DNA of 64,000 nt from assembly GCF_020531915.1 (NCBI RefSeq), contig NZ_JAJAVG010000004.1, forward strand, positions 806,001 through 870,000, written 5' to 3'. The DNA is from Methylovorus mays. Its GTDB lineage: Bacteria > Pseudomonadota > Gammaproteobacteria > Burkholderiales > Methylophilaceae. Positions 17,625 to 26,052 of this stretch are shown here, one piece after another. The notes under the pieces are model-generated. The model did no database searches and had not been told where the DNA came from. It worked only from the letters and a program-made list of their open reading frames with translations. Position numbers and translations under genes: made by a program. The stretch's first letter is position 1; the number at the start of each line of letters is the position of its first letter.

Positions 17625-18083
17625 CTATTCCAGTTTGCTCCAATCCTGCTTGCTTGCCTGCACCAATACGTTCCAATCGTCTGGCGGATTCCCACGCCCG
17701 AGCATTTTCTCGAACACGGTATAGGGATCTGACTTGCTCCCCGAAGACCGCAAGGTCTGCTCATCATTGACCCAGGCGTACACGATGACCTTGGCCTTCG
17801 AGTCGTACCGAAAGAACAACCGGAACCGCCTTCCGATCTTGGCCCTTCGCCAGTGCCGGTGGGCCGGCCCCAGGGTGTTGCCCTGGCGGTACTCGTCGCG
17901 TGCCGGATCACCGGGCACCACATCTAATATCAACTGGTTCAAGGCCCGGAAGAGCTTGACGTTGGCATTGGACTCGAAGCCCTCCGGGTCGTTCTCCTGC
18001 GCGCGCCGTGCGGCTGCGTGCAGCTTCTGCAACTGCTCGATCACACAGTCGTGGAACAGCAATGCCCAGCCATGCCGTTGCAT
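17625..18083 (-). CDS. yhaV: YhaV-type toxin of a type II toxin-antitoxin system
   Basis: The 152-residue protein matches YhaV from MQRHGWALLFHDCVIEQLQKL through KIGRRFRLFFRYDSKAKVIVYAWVNDE to the C-terminal DWNVLVQASKQDW. YhaV is a ribosome-dependent mRNA endonuclease of the RelE superfamily, neutralised by PrlF. Its start overlaps the antitoxin stop by one base, so expression is coupled. On an ICE the pair probably stabilises maintenance. Confidence 0.92.
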   Translation of the reverse strand: MQRHGWALLFHDCVIEQLQKLHAAARRAQENDPEGFESNANVKLFRALNQLILDVVPGDPARDEYRQGNTLGPAHRHWRRAKIGRRFRLFFRYDSKAKVIVYAWVNDEQTLRSSGSKSDPYTVFEKMLGRGNPPDDWNVLVQASKQDWSKLE

Positions 18084-18400
18084 CAGAGTTCCACTTCGCC
18101 GTCGATTTCCTCGTCCAGCTTCACGCCGTGACCCGCTTGCTCCAGCATGGCGCGAGTTAGATCCTCGGGCAGGCCATGGACGTTCCGGCCCGCCTCGATG
18201 TCGCGGGCCAGCAGACTCAGGAACGCACCGATGGCGGGGTCCTCGTGTTCAGCGTCGGCACGGGTCACGATGACTTCTCCGTCACGCAGGTCGAACGCAA
18301 CCTTGCCGCCGGCATCGACACCGAGCGCCTGCCGGATGGGCTTGGGCAGCGTGATCTGGCCTTTTGAGGTCAGGGTGGCAATTTCATGAATGGCAGGCAT
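18083..18400 (-). CDS. prlF: PrlF-type antitoxin (AbrB/SpoVT fold)
   Basis: The 105-residue protein has the swapped-hairpin AbrB domain at its N-terminus (ATLTSKGQITLPKPIRQALGV, residues 8-28) and a C-terminal toxin-binding segment. The start at 18400 follows AGGAG; the open frame extends to 18469 without a better site. It is first in the operon, as usual for PrlF-YhaV. A perfect 20-bp palindrome centred 39 bp upstream is the likely autoregulatory operator. Confidence 0.92.
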   Translation of the reverse strand: MPAIHEIATLTSKGQITLPKPIRQALGVDAGGKVAFDLRDGEVIVTRADAEHEDPAIGAFLSLLARDIEAGRNVHGLPEDLTRAMLEQAGHGVKLDEEIDGEVEL

Positions 18401-18429
18401 GGCCGTTCTCCTAATAGCGATGCCTCGAT

Positions 18430-18449
18430 GGTAAGGAATATTCCTTACC
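18430..18449. promoter_or_regulatory. Perfect 20-bp palindrome, likely PrlF operator
   Basis: The half-site GGTAAGGAAT is followed immediately by its exact reverse complement, giving an uninterrupted 20-bp dyad 29 bases upstream of the prlF start. AbrB-type antitoxins bind as dimers to such sites and repress their own operon. The assignment to PrlF is inference from position and symmetry. Confidence 0.7.
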
Positions 18450-18469
18450 GTGTCAATATGGGGTCGCAT

Positions 18470-18705
18470 GGCGTCCTCCCGAGTCCAAGAATCGGCCCAT
18501 CGTAGTGCGGGAACACCAAGCCTTCACGCATCAATCCGGCCCGCCGAACCCCGCATTGGCCGTGGACGGTCAATGCCCCACGCCCTATACCCAAATGGTT
18601 AAAGGCCAAAGGGCAGAAAGGGCAAGGGAATGGGGTGCAAGGGGAAAGGCCCTACCTCGAAAAGGCGAAAAGGCCTCCCGGTCGGCCCGCCACCAGGACA
18701 CTTAC
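18470..18705 (+). other. Purine-rich leader before the relaxase; candidate oriT region
   Basis: The stretch before the MobH gene has a strongly purine-biased plus strand (about 18598-18675). Repeated AAGGC/AAAGGGC units include AAAGGCC near 18600, AAAGGCCC near 18645 and AAAAGGCC near 18668. No protein-like coding is visible, although the relaxase frame stays open to 18505. Relaxase-proximal non-coding regions often contain the origin of transfer, and ICEclc has one near its relaxase gene. No nic site can be named from sequence alone. Confidence 0.3.
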
Positions 18706-20514
18706 ATGCTCTCACTGTTCCAGCGAAAACGGCCCCCGGTCGCTGCCGCTCCGTCGCCAGCGCCCGCCACCGATCTTCCGAAAGGGTTGTTGCGGCCCGA
18801 GTCGGCTGCATCGCTGCTGGCGACGCCGCGCCGGCAGAAGCTGCTGGAGCACATCTGGCATCGCACATCGCTCTCGCGCAAACAGTTCGCCACCCTGTAC
18901 CGCATACCGCTGGAGCGCTACGCCGAACTGGTCCAGCAGTTCCCCGCCTCGGAAAGCCACCACCACTCCTACCCGGGCGGCATGCTCGATCACGGCCTCG
19001 AAATCGTCGCTTACAGCCTGAAGCTACGGCAATCCCATCTGCTGCCCGTCGGTGCCAGCCCCGAGGACCAGGCGGCGCAATCCGAGGCCTGGACCGCCGC
19101 TGTAGCCTACGCCGCGCTGCTGCACGACATCGGCAAGATCGCCGTCGATCTGCATGTCGAGCTGGCCGACGGCAACACCTGGCATCCCTGGCACGGCCCG
19201 CTGCTCCAGCCATACCGCTTCCGCTATCGTGAGGATCGCGAATACCGCTTGCATAGTGCTGCAACAGGTCTGCTCTACCGCCAACTGCTCGATCGGCACG
19301 TCTTGGACTGGCTCAGTGGCTACCCGGCGCTATGGGCCCCGCTGCTCTACGTCTTGGCCGGACAGTACGAGCATGCCGGGATCCTGGGCGAGCTTGTCGT
19401 GCAGGCTGATCGCGCTTCTGTGGCGCAGGAGCTGGGTGGTGATCCGGCCCGCGTCATGGCCGCGCCCAAGCACGCACTGCAACGCAAGCTGCTCGACGGG
19501 CTGCGTTATCTGCTCAAGGAAGAGTTGAAGCTGAACCAGCCCGAGGCCTCTGATGGCTGGCTCACCGAGGACGCACTATGGCTGGTGAGCAAGACGGTTT
19601 CCGACAAGCTGCGCGCGCATCTGCTGTCTCAAGGCATTGACGGCATTCCCGCGAACAACACCGCCGTGTTCAACGTGTTGCAGGATCATGGCATGTTGCA
19701 GCCCACGCTGGACGGCAAGGCGGTCTGGCGCGCCACCGTGACCAGCGCGACCGGCTGGTCCCATTCGTTCACTCTGTTGCGTCTCACCCCCGCCTTGATC
19801 TGGGACGCGACCGAGCGGCCTGCGCCATTCAGCGGCACGATCCAGGTGGAGACCGTTACAGCGACGGAGCCACAGATAGAAATAACAGGCGAGTTTGCAG
19901 CAGGAGGTGGCGCGGGGATGCCAGCGCCCGCTGCTCCGGCTCAATCCATAACGGCACCATCCGCTGACGGCGTCGATGTGCTGCTTGGGTTGCTAGGCAC
20001 TGACATGCAGCCCATTACGGAGAGTTTTGGATCTGCTCCCGCAGCATCGATCGGGGATGCGACGCCGCAGATTGTTGTTTCGGAGCAGAAGGTCACTGTT
20101 CCGATCATAGCCCAAGTGTCTGGTGAACACTTCATGGGTTGGCTCAAGAGGGCCATCCAAAGCCGCAAACTCATCATCAACGACACACGTGCGCTGGTGC
20201 ATACCGTGGACGGCACGGCCTTTCTAGTCAGTCCTGGGCTGTTTCAGCGATATGCCCAGGAACATCCGCAGGTTGCCAGACTGGCAGGGCTGGAGAACGT
20301 GGTCGATTGGCAGTGGGTTCAAAAACAGTTCGAGCGGTTGCATCTGCATCGCAAGCAGGCGAGCGGCCTCAACATCTGGACGTGCGATGTGACCGGCCCG
20401 CGCAAGGCGCGTCGCTTGCACGGCTACCTCCTGGATGCCCCTGCGGAGCTGTTTGAGGAACTTCCGCCAGACAACCCATACCTGTCGGTGCAGGTACGTT
20501 CGTCGCGTATCTGA
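18706..20514 (+). CDS. traI: MobH-family relaxase (TraI)
   Basis: The 602-residue relaxase nicks the origin of transfer and pilots the strand into the recipient. It has the MobH HD-hydrolase-like core: HHHSYPGGMLDHGLE (H85-H87, D95, H96) and LLHDIGK (H140-D141), metal ligands that replace the HUH motif of other relaxases. A Pro/Ala-rich linker (about residues 395-470) precedes the C-terminal TraI_2 domain (from about residue 480, EHFMGWLKRAIQSRKLIIND). The ATG at 18706 is taken as start because the sequence upstream is low-complexity. It marks the end of the conserved core; cargo follows. Confidence 0.93.
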   Translation: MLSLFQRKRPPVAAAPSPAPATDLPKGLLRPESAASLLATPRRQKLLEHIWHRTSLSRKQFATLYRIPLERYAELVQQFPASESHHHSYPGGMLDHGLEIVAYSLKLRQSHLLPVGASPEDQAAQSEAWTAAVAYAALLHDIGKIAVDLHVELADGNTWHPWHGPLLQPYRFRYREDREYRLHSAATGLLYRQLLDRHVLDWLSGYPALWAPLLYVLAGQYEHAGILGELVVQADRASVAQELGGDPARVMAAPKHALQRKLLDGLRYLLKEELKLNQPEASDGWLTEDALWLVSKTVSDKLRAHLLSQGIDGIPANNTAVFNVLQDHGMLQPTLDGKAVWRATVTSATGWSHSFTLLRLTPALIWDATERPAPFSGTIQVETVTATEPQIEITGEFAAGGGAGMPAPAAPAQSITAPSADGVDVLLGLLGTDMQPITESFGSAPAASIGDATPQIVVSEQKVTVPIIAQVSGEHFMGWLKRAIQSRKLIINDTRALVHTVDGTAFLVSPGLFQRYAQEHPQVARLAGLENVVDWQWVQKQFERLHLHRKQASGLNIWTCDVTGPRKARRLHGYLLDAPAELFEELPPDNPYLSVQVRSSRI

Positions 20515-20750
20515 CCCGCTTCCAGAGCGCGATCGATGAAGGCTTCGAGACGGCCTGGAAGCATCTCCGGCAGAGGAGTAGCGGAAGTCGAGGACTGATC
20601 CGCGTACACAGAATTCTCAATCCGAAGCCTTCAATGGAAATCTACAATCCTCCGAGAATTAGATACTATTCTCTGAATTGTCAGACTTCTTGGAGCAAGG
20701 ATAGCCAGTATTGTGTAAATTGTGATGGCACATTCCTAGACTAAAATAGT

Positions 20751-21674
20751 ATGGATCTACTAGATCACAAAACACCGCTGACCTCCCGGGAGGCCATCTC
20801 CAGTGAGCTCGCTTCGATCGTGGAGCGCTTCTCGCCCATTGATGGCGAGCATCGCGTTGCGATCCCATCACTGACGTTCTGGCGCTTCTCCGCACCATCC
20901 AAGGAGGAGTCAGCCTTCAGCAAAGTGGCACTTATCTTCGCCGCGCAAGGAGCAAAGACTGTTACTGCTGGCGATATGAGCTACGACTACGACTCTGAAC
21001 GCTGTCTGGTCACATCGATTGATATCCCGATCATCGGTCGAGTGACCAAAGCGAGCCGCGAAAAACCTTACCTGTGCTTCTCCTTTGAGATTGACATGGA
21101 AAAGGTCGCACATCTGGTTGCTACACGTGAACTACCCCTCCCCGATGAGACCCCGCTCGGGCTCGGCATCAGCGTAGGGGATCTATCGCTGGATTTGCTG
21201 GATGCCGCATACCGGCTGGCGAGACTCCTTGACACGCCCAAGCACATCCCAGTACTGGCGCCGTTGATTGAGCAGGAAATCATTTATCGGCTGCTGATGA
21301 GCAGTCAGGGGATGCGCCTGCGTCACGCTTTAGTGGCCGACAGTCGCGCTTTCAAAGTGGCCAAGGCTGTCGAGTGGATTAAGGCTCACTTCGATGTACC
21401 TATGAGGATCGACGATCTGGCAGAGCACGTAAACATGAGCGTTTCCTCATTGCATCAACACTTCAAAGAAGCGACGGCACTGAGTCCCCTGCAATATCAG
21501 AAACGGTTGCGACTCTTCGAAGCGCGCCGTCTTATGCTGAAGCGCGCAAGCGATGTGGGGATCGTGGCTTCGATGGTAGGTTATGACAACCAGTCGCAGT
21601 TCCATCGCGAATATAAGAGACTGTTCGGTGCGCCCCCTATGCAGGATGCGATGAGACTTCGAGCGGAGTCTTGA
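20751..21674 (+). CDS. AraC-family regulator, YqhC-like
   Basis: The 307-residue protein has the AraC_N domain (about residues 20-180) and a C-terminal double helix-turn-helix (about 205-300). The latter contains DDLAEHVNMSVSSLHQHFKEATALSPLQYQKRLRLFEARRL and a VASMVGYDNQSQFHREYKRLFG second helix. This domain pair is that of YqhC, which in E. coli activates an aldehyde reductase and an aldo/keto reductase in response to reactive aldehydes. It is the first cargo gene after the relaxase, with a 236-bp AT-richer gap before it that shows no gene. The aldehyde-sensing role here is inference. Confidence 0.85.
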   Translation: MDLLDHKTPLTSREAISSELASIVERFSPIDGEHRVAIPSLTFWRFSAPSKEESAFSKVALIFAAQGAKTVTAGDMSYDYDSERCLVTSIDIPIIGRVTKASREKPYLCFSFEIDMEKVAHLVATRELPLPDETPLGLGISVGDLSLDLLDAAYRLARLLDTPKHIPVLAPLIEQEIIYRLLMSSQGMRLRHALVADSRAFKVAKAVEWIKAHFDVPMRIDDLAEHVNMSVSSLHQHFKEATALSPLQYQKRLRLFEARRLMLKRASDVGIVASMVGYDNQSQFHREYKRLFGAPPMQDAMRLRAES

Positions 21675-21834
21675 AACACGTCATGCCAACGTGCCAATTA
21701 GTCTACTACTTCTCGACTGAGACGCATCTCCAGCTTGCCAATCAGAGTCATGATCTTGAAGCGCGTAGAACCTTGATTGGCCTCTACTCTGCCCAACAGC
21801 TGCGCTGCCGGCATAGCACGATCGCAGTTTGGGG

Positions 21835-22584
21835 CTAGATCTGCCCCATTCCTCCGTCGACGCAAAGGTCCACGCCTGTGATGAAAGAGCTGTCGTCCGA
21901 TGCGAGGAACAGGGCCGCTTTTGCTGTCTCTTCGGCGTTGCCGAACCTGCCCATCGGAATCTGTTCAAGGATGTACTTGCCGTAGCTCTCGGCCTGCTCG
22001 GCCGGGATGCCCATCTTGCCCGCCAGTGGCGTAATGGTCGGCCCTGGGCTGAGGCAGTTCACTCGGATGTTGCGGTGCTTCAGATCAACGGTCCAGCTAC
22101 GGGCAAAGGAACGGACTGCAGCCTTGGTGGCCGCGTAGACGTTATACCCAGGTGTGCCCTTGAAGTGCGCAATCGATGACGTGAGGATGACCGAGCCACC
22201 GTCTTTCAGCAGAGGAAGCGCCTTCTGGACCGTAAAGAAGACCCCTTTAGCGTTGATGTCAAACTCGCGGTTGAACTGCACTTCGGTGATGTCCTCGAAA
22301 GGTGCGAGGGTCAGGGCGCCAGCGTTGGCGAACACGATGTCTAGGTGCCCAAGACGCTTGCCGATCTCGCTGTAGAGCCGGTCCAGATCCGCGAGATTGG
22401 ACACATCGCCCCGCACGCCCATGGCCCGTTCCCCGATTTCCGCGAGCGCTACATCAATTGCGGCCTGGTCACGGCCAGTAATGACGACCTGAGCACCTTC
22501 CGCCACGAAGGCCTTGGCGGATGCGAGGCCGATCCCGCTCGCGCCGCCGGTGATGAGTGCGATCTTTCCTTTGAGTTTTCCCAT
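21835..22584 (-). CDS. SDR family NAD(P)-dependent oxidoreductase
   Basis: The 249-residue classical SDR has TGGASGIG (residues 12-19) for cofactor binding, NAG at 87-89, and the catalytic Ser and Tyr-x3-Lys (YAATK, Y150-K154). An R-D pair after beta-2 (TGRDQ) suggests NADP(H). The start at 22584 is preceded by GGAG; an open frame continues to 22641. It is divergent, by 85 bp, from the LysR gene at 22670, which is likely its regulator. Substrate unknown. Confidence 0.88.
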   Translation of the reverse strand: MGKLKGKIALITGGASGIGLASAKAFVAEGAQVVITGRDQAAIDVALAEIGERAMGVRGDVSNLADLDRLYSEIGKRLGHLDIVFANAGALTLAPFEDITEVQFNREFDINAKGVFFTVQKALPLLKDGGSVILTSSIAHFKGTPGYNVYAATKAAVRSFARSWTVDLKHRNIRVNCLSPGPTITPLAGKMGIPAEQAESYGKYILEQIPMGRFGNAEETAKAALFLASDDSSFITGVDLCVDGGMGQI

Positions 22585-22669
22585 TTTCAACTCCATCGAT
22601 TTCAATAGACAGAGATTACGAGCAGCAGTACTGTTCCACAATCCAGCACACAGAGAACGGGCTGTTCAG

Positions 22670-23620
22670 ATGCGCTTACCAATGGAGCGGAGTCACCTAG
22701 ATGGCCTAGTGGTGTTCGTAGCCGTGGCCGAACTCCATGGCTTTCGCGCTGCTGCGCGTCATTTGGGCATCACACCGTCTGCGGTCAGCCAGACCATCCG
22801 TGCTCTTGAAGAGCGCGTCGGTGCGCCGCTGTTGTCCCGTTCGACACGCAGCGTCGGATTGACGGAGGCAGGGGCACGCCTGCTCGCCCACGCGCGGCCG
22901 GCCATCGAGATGCTGGCGTTGGGCCTGGACGCAGCGGCCGGGCTGGCGGGAGAAGCCAGTGGTCGCTTGCGCATTAATGTGCCTCGTCCCAGCCTGCCGT
23001 TGTTGGCGAACCGTCTGCTGCCGGAGTTCCTGCAACGCTATCCCCATGTGCAATTGGAACTGTTCGGGGAGGACGGTCTGGTTGACATCGTCGAGAGAGG
23101 CTTCGATGCAGGGATCCGTCTGGGGCAACTGCTCCAGGCTGACATGGTGGCAGTTCCCCTTTCTCCACCGTTGCGCATCGCGGTCGTCGGCGCTCCAGCT
23201 TTCTTTCGCAAGCACGGCCTGCCCGATCATCCGAAGGATTTGCACCGGTTTCCGTGCATTCAACTGCGAGGTTCCGAAGGTGCCATTCACCCTTGGGAAT
23301 TCGCGCTCGACGGCCAGCGCATGAAGGTGACGGTGGACGGGCCGCTGATCGTCAACGACGTGGAGATGAGCATCCATTCGGTACTCAAGGGAATCGGTCT
23401 CGCCCAGATGCCGCTGACGCTGGCGATGCACTACATCGCCAAGGCGGACATGCAGACAACGCTGGAGGACTACGCCATCGAAGAGCCCGGGTTGGTGCTC
23501 TACTACCCCAGCCGCAATCACGCACTGCCGAAGTTGCGCGCCTTCGCCGAATTCGCTCGCGAACGGATGAGGCGCCCCTTCGGTCCGGATGACTATCTTC
23601 CGTCTCCGCATCGAACGTAA
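22670..23620 (+). CDS. LysR-family regulator
   Basis: The 316-residue regulator has an N-terminal winged HTH (FVAVAELHGFRAAARHLGITPSAVSQTIRALEERVGAPLLSRSTRSVGLTEAG) and a LysR substrate-binding domain (about residues 95-300). Two ATGs (22670 and 22682) are possible and neither has a strong ribosome-binding site. Its divergence from the SDR at 22584 is the classical LysR arrangement. It is close in type to the regulator at 33413. Confidence 0.88.
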   Translation: MRLPMERSHLDGLVVFVAVAELHGFRAAARHLGITPSAVSQTIRALEERVGAPLLSRSTRSVGLTEAGARLLAHARPAIEMLALGLDAAAGLAGEASGRLRINVPRPSLPLLANRLLPEFLQRYPHVQLELFGEDGLVDIVERGFDAGIRLGQLLQADMVAVPLSPPLRIAVVGAPAFFRKHGLPDHPKDLHRFPCIQLRGSEGAIHPWEFALDGQRMKVTVDGPLIVNDVEMSIHSVLKGIGLAQMPLTLAMHYIAKADMQTTLEDYAIEEPGLVLYYPSRNHALPKLRAFAEFARERMRRPFGPDDYLPSPHRT

Positions 23621-23624
23621 GCGA

Positions 23625-24107
23625 TGTCAGAGGCGGCAAGCCCAGCATGGAAGCACGGCACCAGCGCGTGCCCGGAGCCAAGGAGATGCCGGCGAGGCAG
23701 CTCTCGGTGCCGGTCACCGAGAGCGTACTCGACAAAGAGGTCGTGCACAGTGTGCTGGCATCCCGGCCAACTCCAGCTAAGTGACCGCACCACTGCTTCA
23801 AGGAGCGCAGTCCGACAGAGCGATGACCGGCTAGATTCTCGATGTCCGAAGGATCACTGAATTTCTCCAGGTATCCTGGCGTTGCACAGATGAGCCGTTC
23901 GAGGAACGACACCCGCCTAGCGCAGATGTCCCCAGCGTAACGCGCAGTCCACGCCCTCCTGGACCAGGTCGGTCCACCCAGTGACCGATATCGCTCATCG
24001 GAAGCTCGATATCCGGGTAGCAGGCTAGGAAGTCCGGCAAGCCTGACAACAGGAAACTTCGCGCCAACGTGCGCTGAACCTCGATTTCGTAGTAAACCCT
24101 TGGGCAG
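23625..24107 (-). pseudogene. Decayed LysR gene remnant (effector domain)
   Basis: Fragments in shifted minus-strand frames parallel the intact LysR protein encoded just upstream on the same strand (24225-25124). VQRTLARSFLLSGLPDFLAC with the following YPDIELPMSD matches its VQGTLARHFLMPGLPSFFEH with YPDIELSMSE. LERLICATPGYLEKF matches LERVTCATPGYLKKF; TLSVTGTESCLAG matches TLSVTGPESYLAS; and LGSGHALVPCFHAGL matches LGFGLAQMPRFHIDE. Several frameshifts break the reading frame and the HTH domain is missing. It looks like the leftover of a tandem duplication. Confidence 0.85.
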
Positions 24108-24224
24108 CGCACCGCTGAAGGCGCCTTTAGTCTGCGACTTCTCGCTGGCGACTCTCGCCGGGGGGGCTTGACCGGTTGACTGCACGTGGGGCGTTCACAG
24201 AGAGCGCCACGTAGAGACAGGCAC

Positions 24225-25124
24225 TCAGCGGGACGCGCCACGCGTCTTGAACTCATTGCTTGCCCAGTCGAGGAACACGCGTACGCGTGGCGACAATTGC
24301 CGGTTGCGCGGATAGACGAGCGACACTGGCGCCGACGGCGGCGGCCGTTCACGCAGCACGGCGACGAGGCTGCCGCGCTTGAGGTCTTCATCGATATGGA
24401 AGCGCGGCATCTGCGCTAGACCGAAACCAAGCCGTGTGCTGGCCAGATAGCTTTCCGGTCCTGTCACCGATAGCGTGGCCGGTAGCGTGATGCTTTCGTG
24501 CGCCTCGCCGCCGGTGAATTCGAGCGGCATCAAGTTGCCACTCGAAATCAGGCGGATGCCCACCATACGATGCCCGGCGAGGGAAGCGACATCGGTCGGC
24601 GTGCCGAACTTCTTCAGATAGCCGGGCGTGGCGCAGGTCACGCGTTCCAGCATGGCCACCTGCCGCGCGACGAGATCGCTGTCCGGCAGCCTGCCGTAGC
24701 GCAGCGCGCAATCCATACCTTCCTGCACCAGATCGATCCACCGGTCGCTTTCGCTCATCGAGAGTTCGATGTCCGGATAGTGCTCGAAAAACGATGGCAA
24801 GCCGGGCATGAGAAAGTGGCGAGCAAGAGTACCCTGTACTTCGACACGCAACTGCCCCTTGGGTTGCGCGCCAAGAAAGGCTCCTTCCGCGTCCTCCAGG
24901 TCGTCCAGGATGCGGACGCATCGCTGGTGAAAAGCCTCACCGTCAAGCGTCGGACGCACCACGCGTGTGGTCCTCTGTAGCAGCCGCACACCCAGCCTGG
25001 CTTCCATCTCGGCGACTACTTTCGTTGCTGTCGAGCGAGGGATTTCCAAGTCGTTTGCCGCCAACGTGAAGCTGCGCCGCTCCACGATGCGCACAAAGAG
25101 CCTTAGTGCATCCAAACGATCCAT
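24225..25124 (-). CDS. LysR-family regulator
   Basis: The 299-residue regulator begins MDRLDALRLFVRIVERRSFT, with an HTH (AANDLEIPRSTATKVVAEME) and a substrate-binding domain typical of the large 'CrgA/DhcR-like' LysR group. It is divergent from the SDR at 25259, so it is the likely regulator of that SDR and the genes downstream. A decayed second copy lies immediately after it (23625-24107). Confidence 0.9.
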   Translation of the reverse strand: MDRLDALRLFVRIVERRSFTLAANDLEIPRSTATKVVAEMEARLGVRLLQRTTRVVRPTLDGEAFHQRCVRILDDLEDAEGAFLGAQPKGQLRVEVQGTLARHFLMPGLPSFFEHYPDIELSMSESDRWIDLVQEGMDCALRYGRLPDSDLVARQVAMLERVTCATPGYLKKFGTPTDVASLAGHRMVGIRLISSGNLMPLEFTGGEAHESITLPATLSVTGPESYLASTRLGFGLAQMPRFHIDEDLKRGSLVAVLRERPPPSAPVSLVYPRNRQLSPRVRVFLDWASNEFKTRGASR

Positions 25125-25189
25125 GACATGTTCCCCAGATTACCCATTGTTCGTCCTCAAGAAATAGTGATGTGCACTTTACACCGATT

Positions 25190-25207
25190 ATCTCTGGCCG
25201 GGGAGAT
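25190..25207. promoter_or_regulatory. Dyad ATCTC-N8-GAGAT, candidate LysR operator
   Basis: In the 134-bp gap between the divergent LysR (25124) and SDR (25259) genes, ATCTC and its exact reverse complement GAGAT flank eight bases. LysR proteins bind interrupted dyads with a T-N11-A core, which this could be. The match is short, so the call rests on position. Confidence 0.4.
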
Positions 25208-25258
25208 CGCATAGTTCTTCTAACGCCGCGATCCCCGCGGCCTGAAAGGAGAACTTCC

Positions 25259-25999
25259 ATGACTACCCCTCAAGAGAAAATTGCCCTAGTGACGGGCGCA
25301 TCGCGTGGCATCGGTGCGGCCATTGCCCGACGTCTGGCCGCGGATGGCTTCACCGTCGTTGTCAACTACGCCGGCAATGCGACCGAGGCCGAACAAGTGG
25401 TCGCCGATATCGAGAAGTCCGGCGGACGCGCGATCAGTGCCCAGGCCGATGTCAGCGACGCGGCCGCCGTGTCGCGCCTGTTCGACGGTGCCGAAGCGGC
25501 CTACGGCGGCATCGACGTTCTCGTCAATAACGCCGGCATCATGAAGCTCGCGCCGCTTGCCGATAGCGATGACGCGTTGTTCGATAGCCAAGTCGCCGTC
25601 AACCTGAAAGGCACCTTCAACACGTTGCGCCTCGCATCGCGCCGCCTGCGCGATGGCGGCCGGATCATCAACTTCTCCACCAGCGTAATCGGGTTGAGGC
25701 TGGAGAACTATGGCGTCTATGCCGCGACCAAGGCTGCCGTGGAGACGCTGACCGCCATCCTGTCGAAGGAGCTGCGCGGCCGTTCGATTACGGTCAACGC
25801 CGTGGCACCTGGTCCGACCGCGACCGATCTGTTCCTTCACGGCAAGTCCCCTGAATTGATCGAGCGCATGTCGAAGATGAACCCGCTGGAACGCTTGGGT
25901 ACGCCGGATGACATCGCACATGCGGTGGCCTTCCTGGCCAGTCCGGCCGGCGGCTGGATCAACGGCCAGGTTCTGCGCGCAAACGGCGGGATGGTCTGA
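25259..25999 (+). CDS. SDR family oxidoreductase
   Basis: This is a 246-residue classical SDR with TGASRGIG (residues 12-19), NNAG (90-93), Ser near 140 and YAATK (Y154, K158). The sequence is close to 3-oxoacyl-ACP-reductase-like/glucose-dehydrogenase-like SDRs, which reduce many carbonyls. The start at 25259 has AAAGGAGAA upstream. It leads a plus-strand group with a second SDR (26053) and a DUF1097 gene and is divergent from its probable LysR regulator. Confidence 0.9.
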   Translation: MTTPQEKIALVTGASRGIGAAIARRLAADGFTVVVNYAGNATEAEQVVADIEKSGGRAISAQADVSDAAAVSRLFDGAEAAYGGIDVLVNNAGIMKLAPLADSDDALFDSQVAVNLKGTFNTLRLASRRLRDGGRIINFSTSVIGLRLENYGVYAATKAAVETLTAILSKELRGRSITVNAVAPGPTATDLFLHGKSPELIERMSKMNPLERLGTPDDIAHAVAFLASPAGGWINGQVLRANGGMV

Positions 26000-26052
26000 T
26001 CACGGGTTTCCCCCCACCCGAATTCATAGTCTTTCCTATCAGGAGAACCTTC

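Noticed and set aside
20720-20747. Promoter-like TTGTGA-N16-TAAAAT before the AraC-family gene
   Set aside because: Transcription would start after the start codon chosen, so it does not fit unless the message is leaderless; not listed as a feature.
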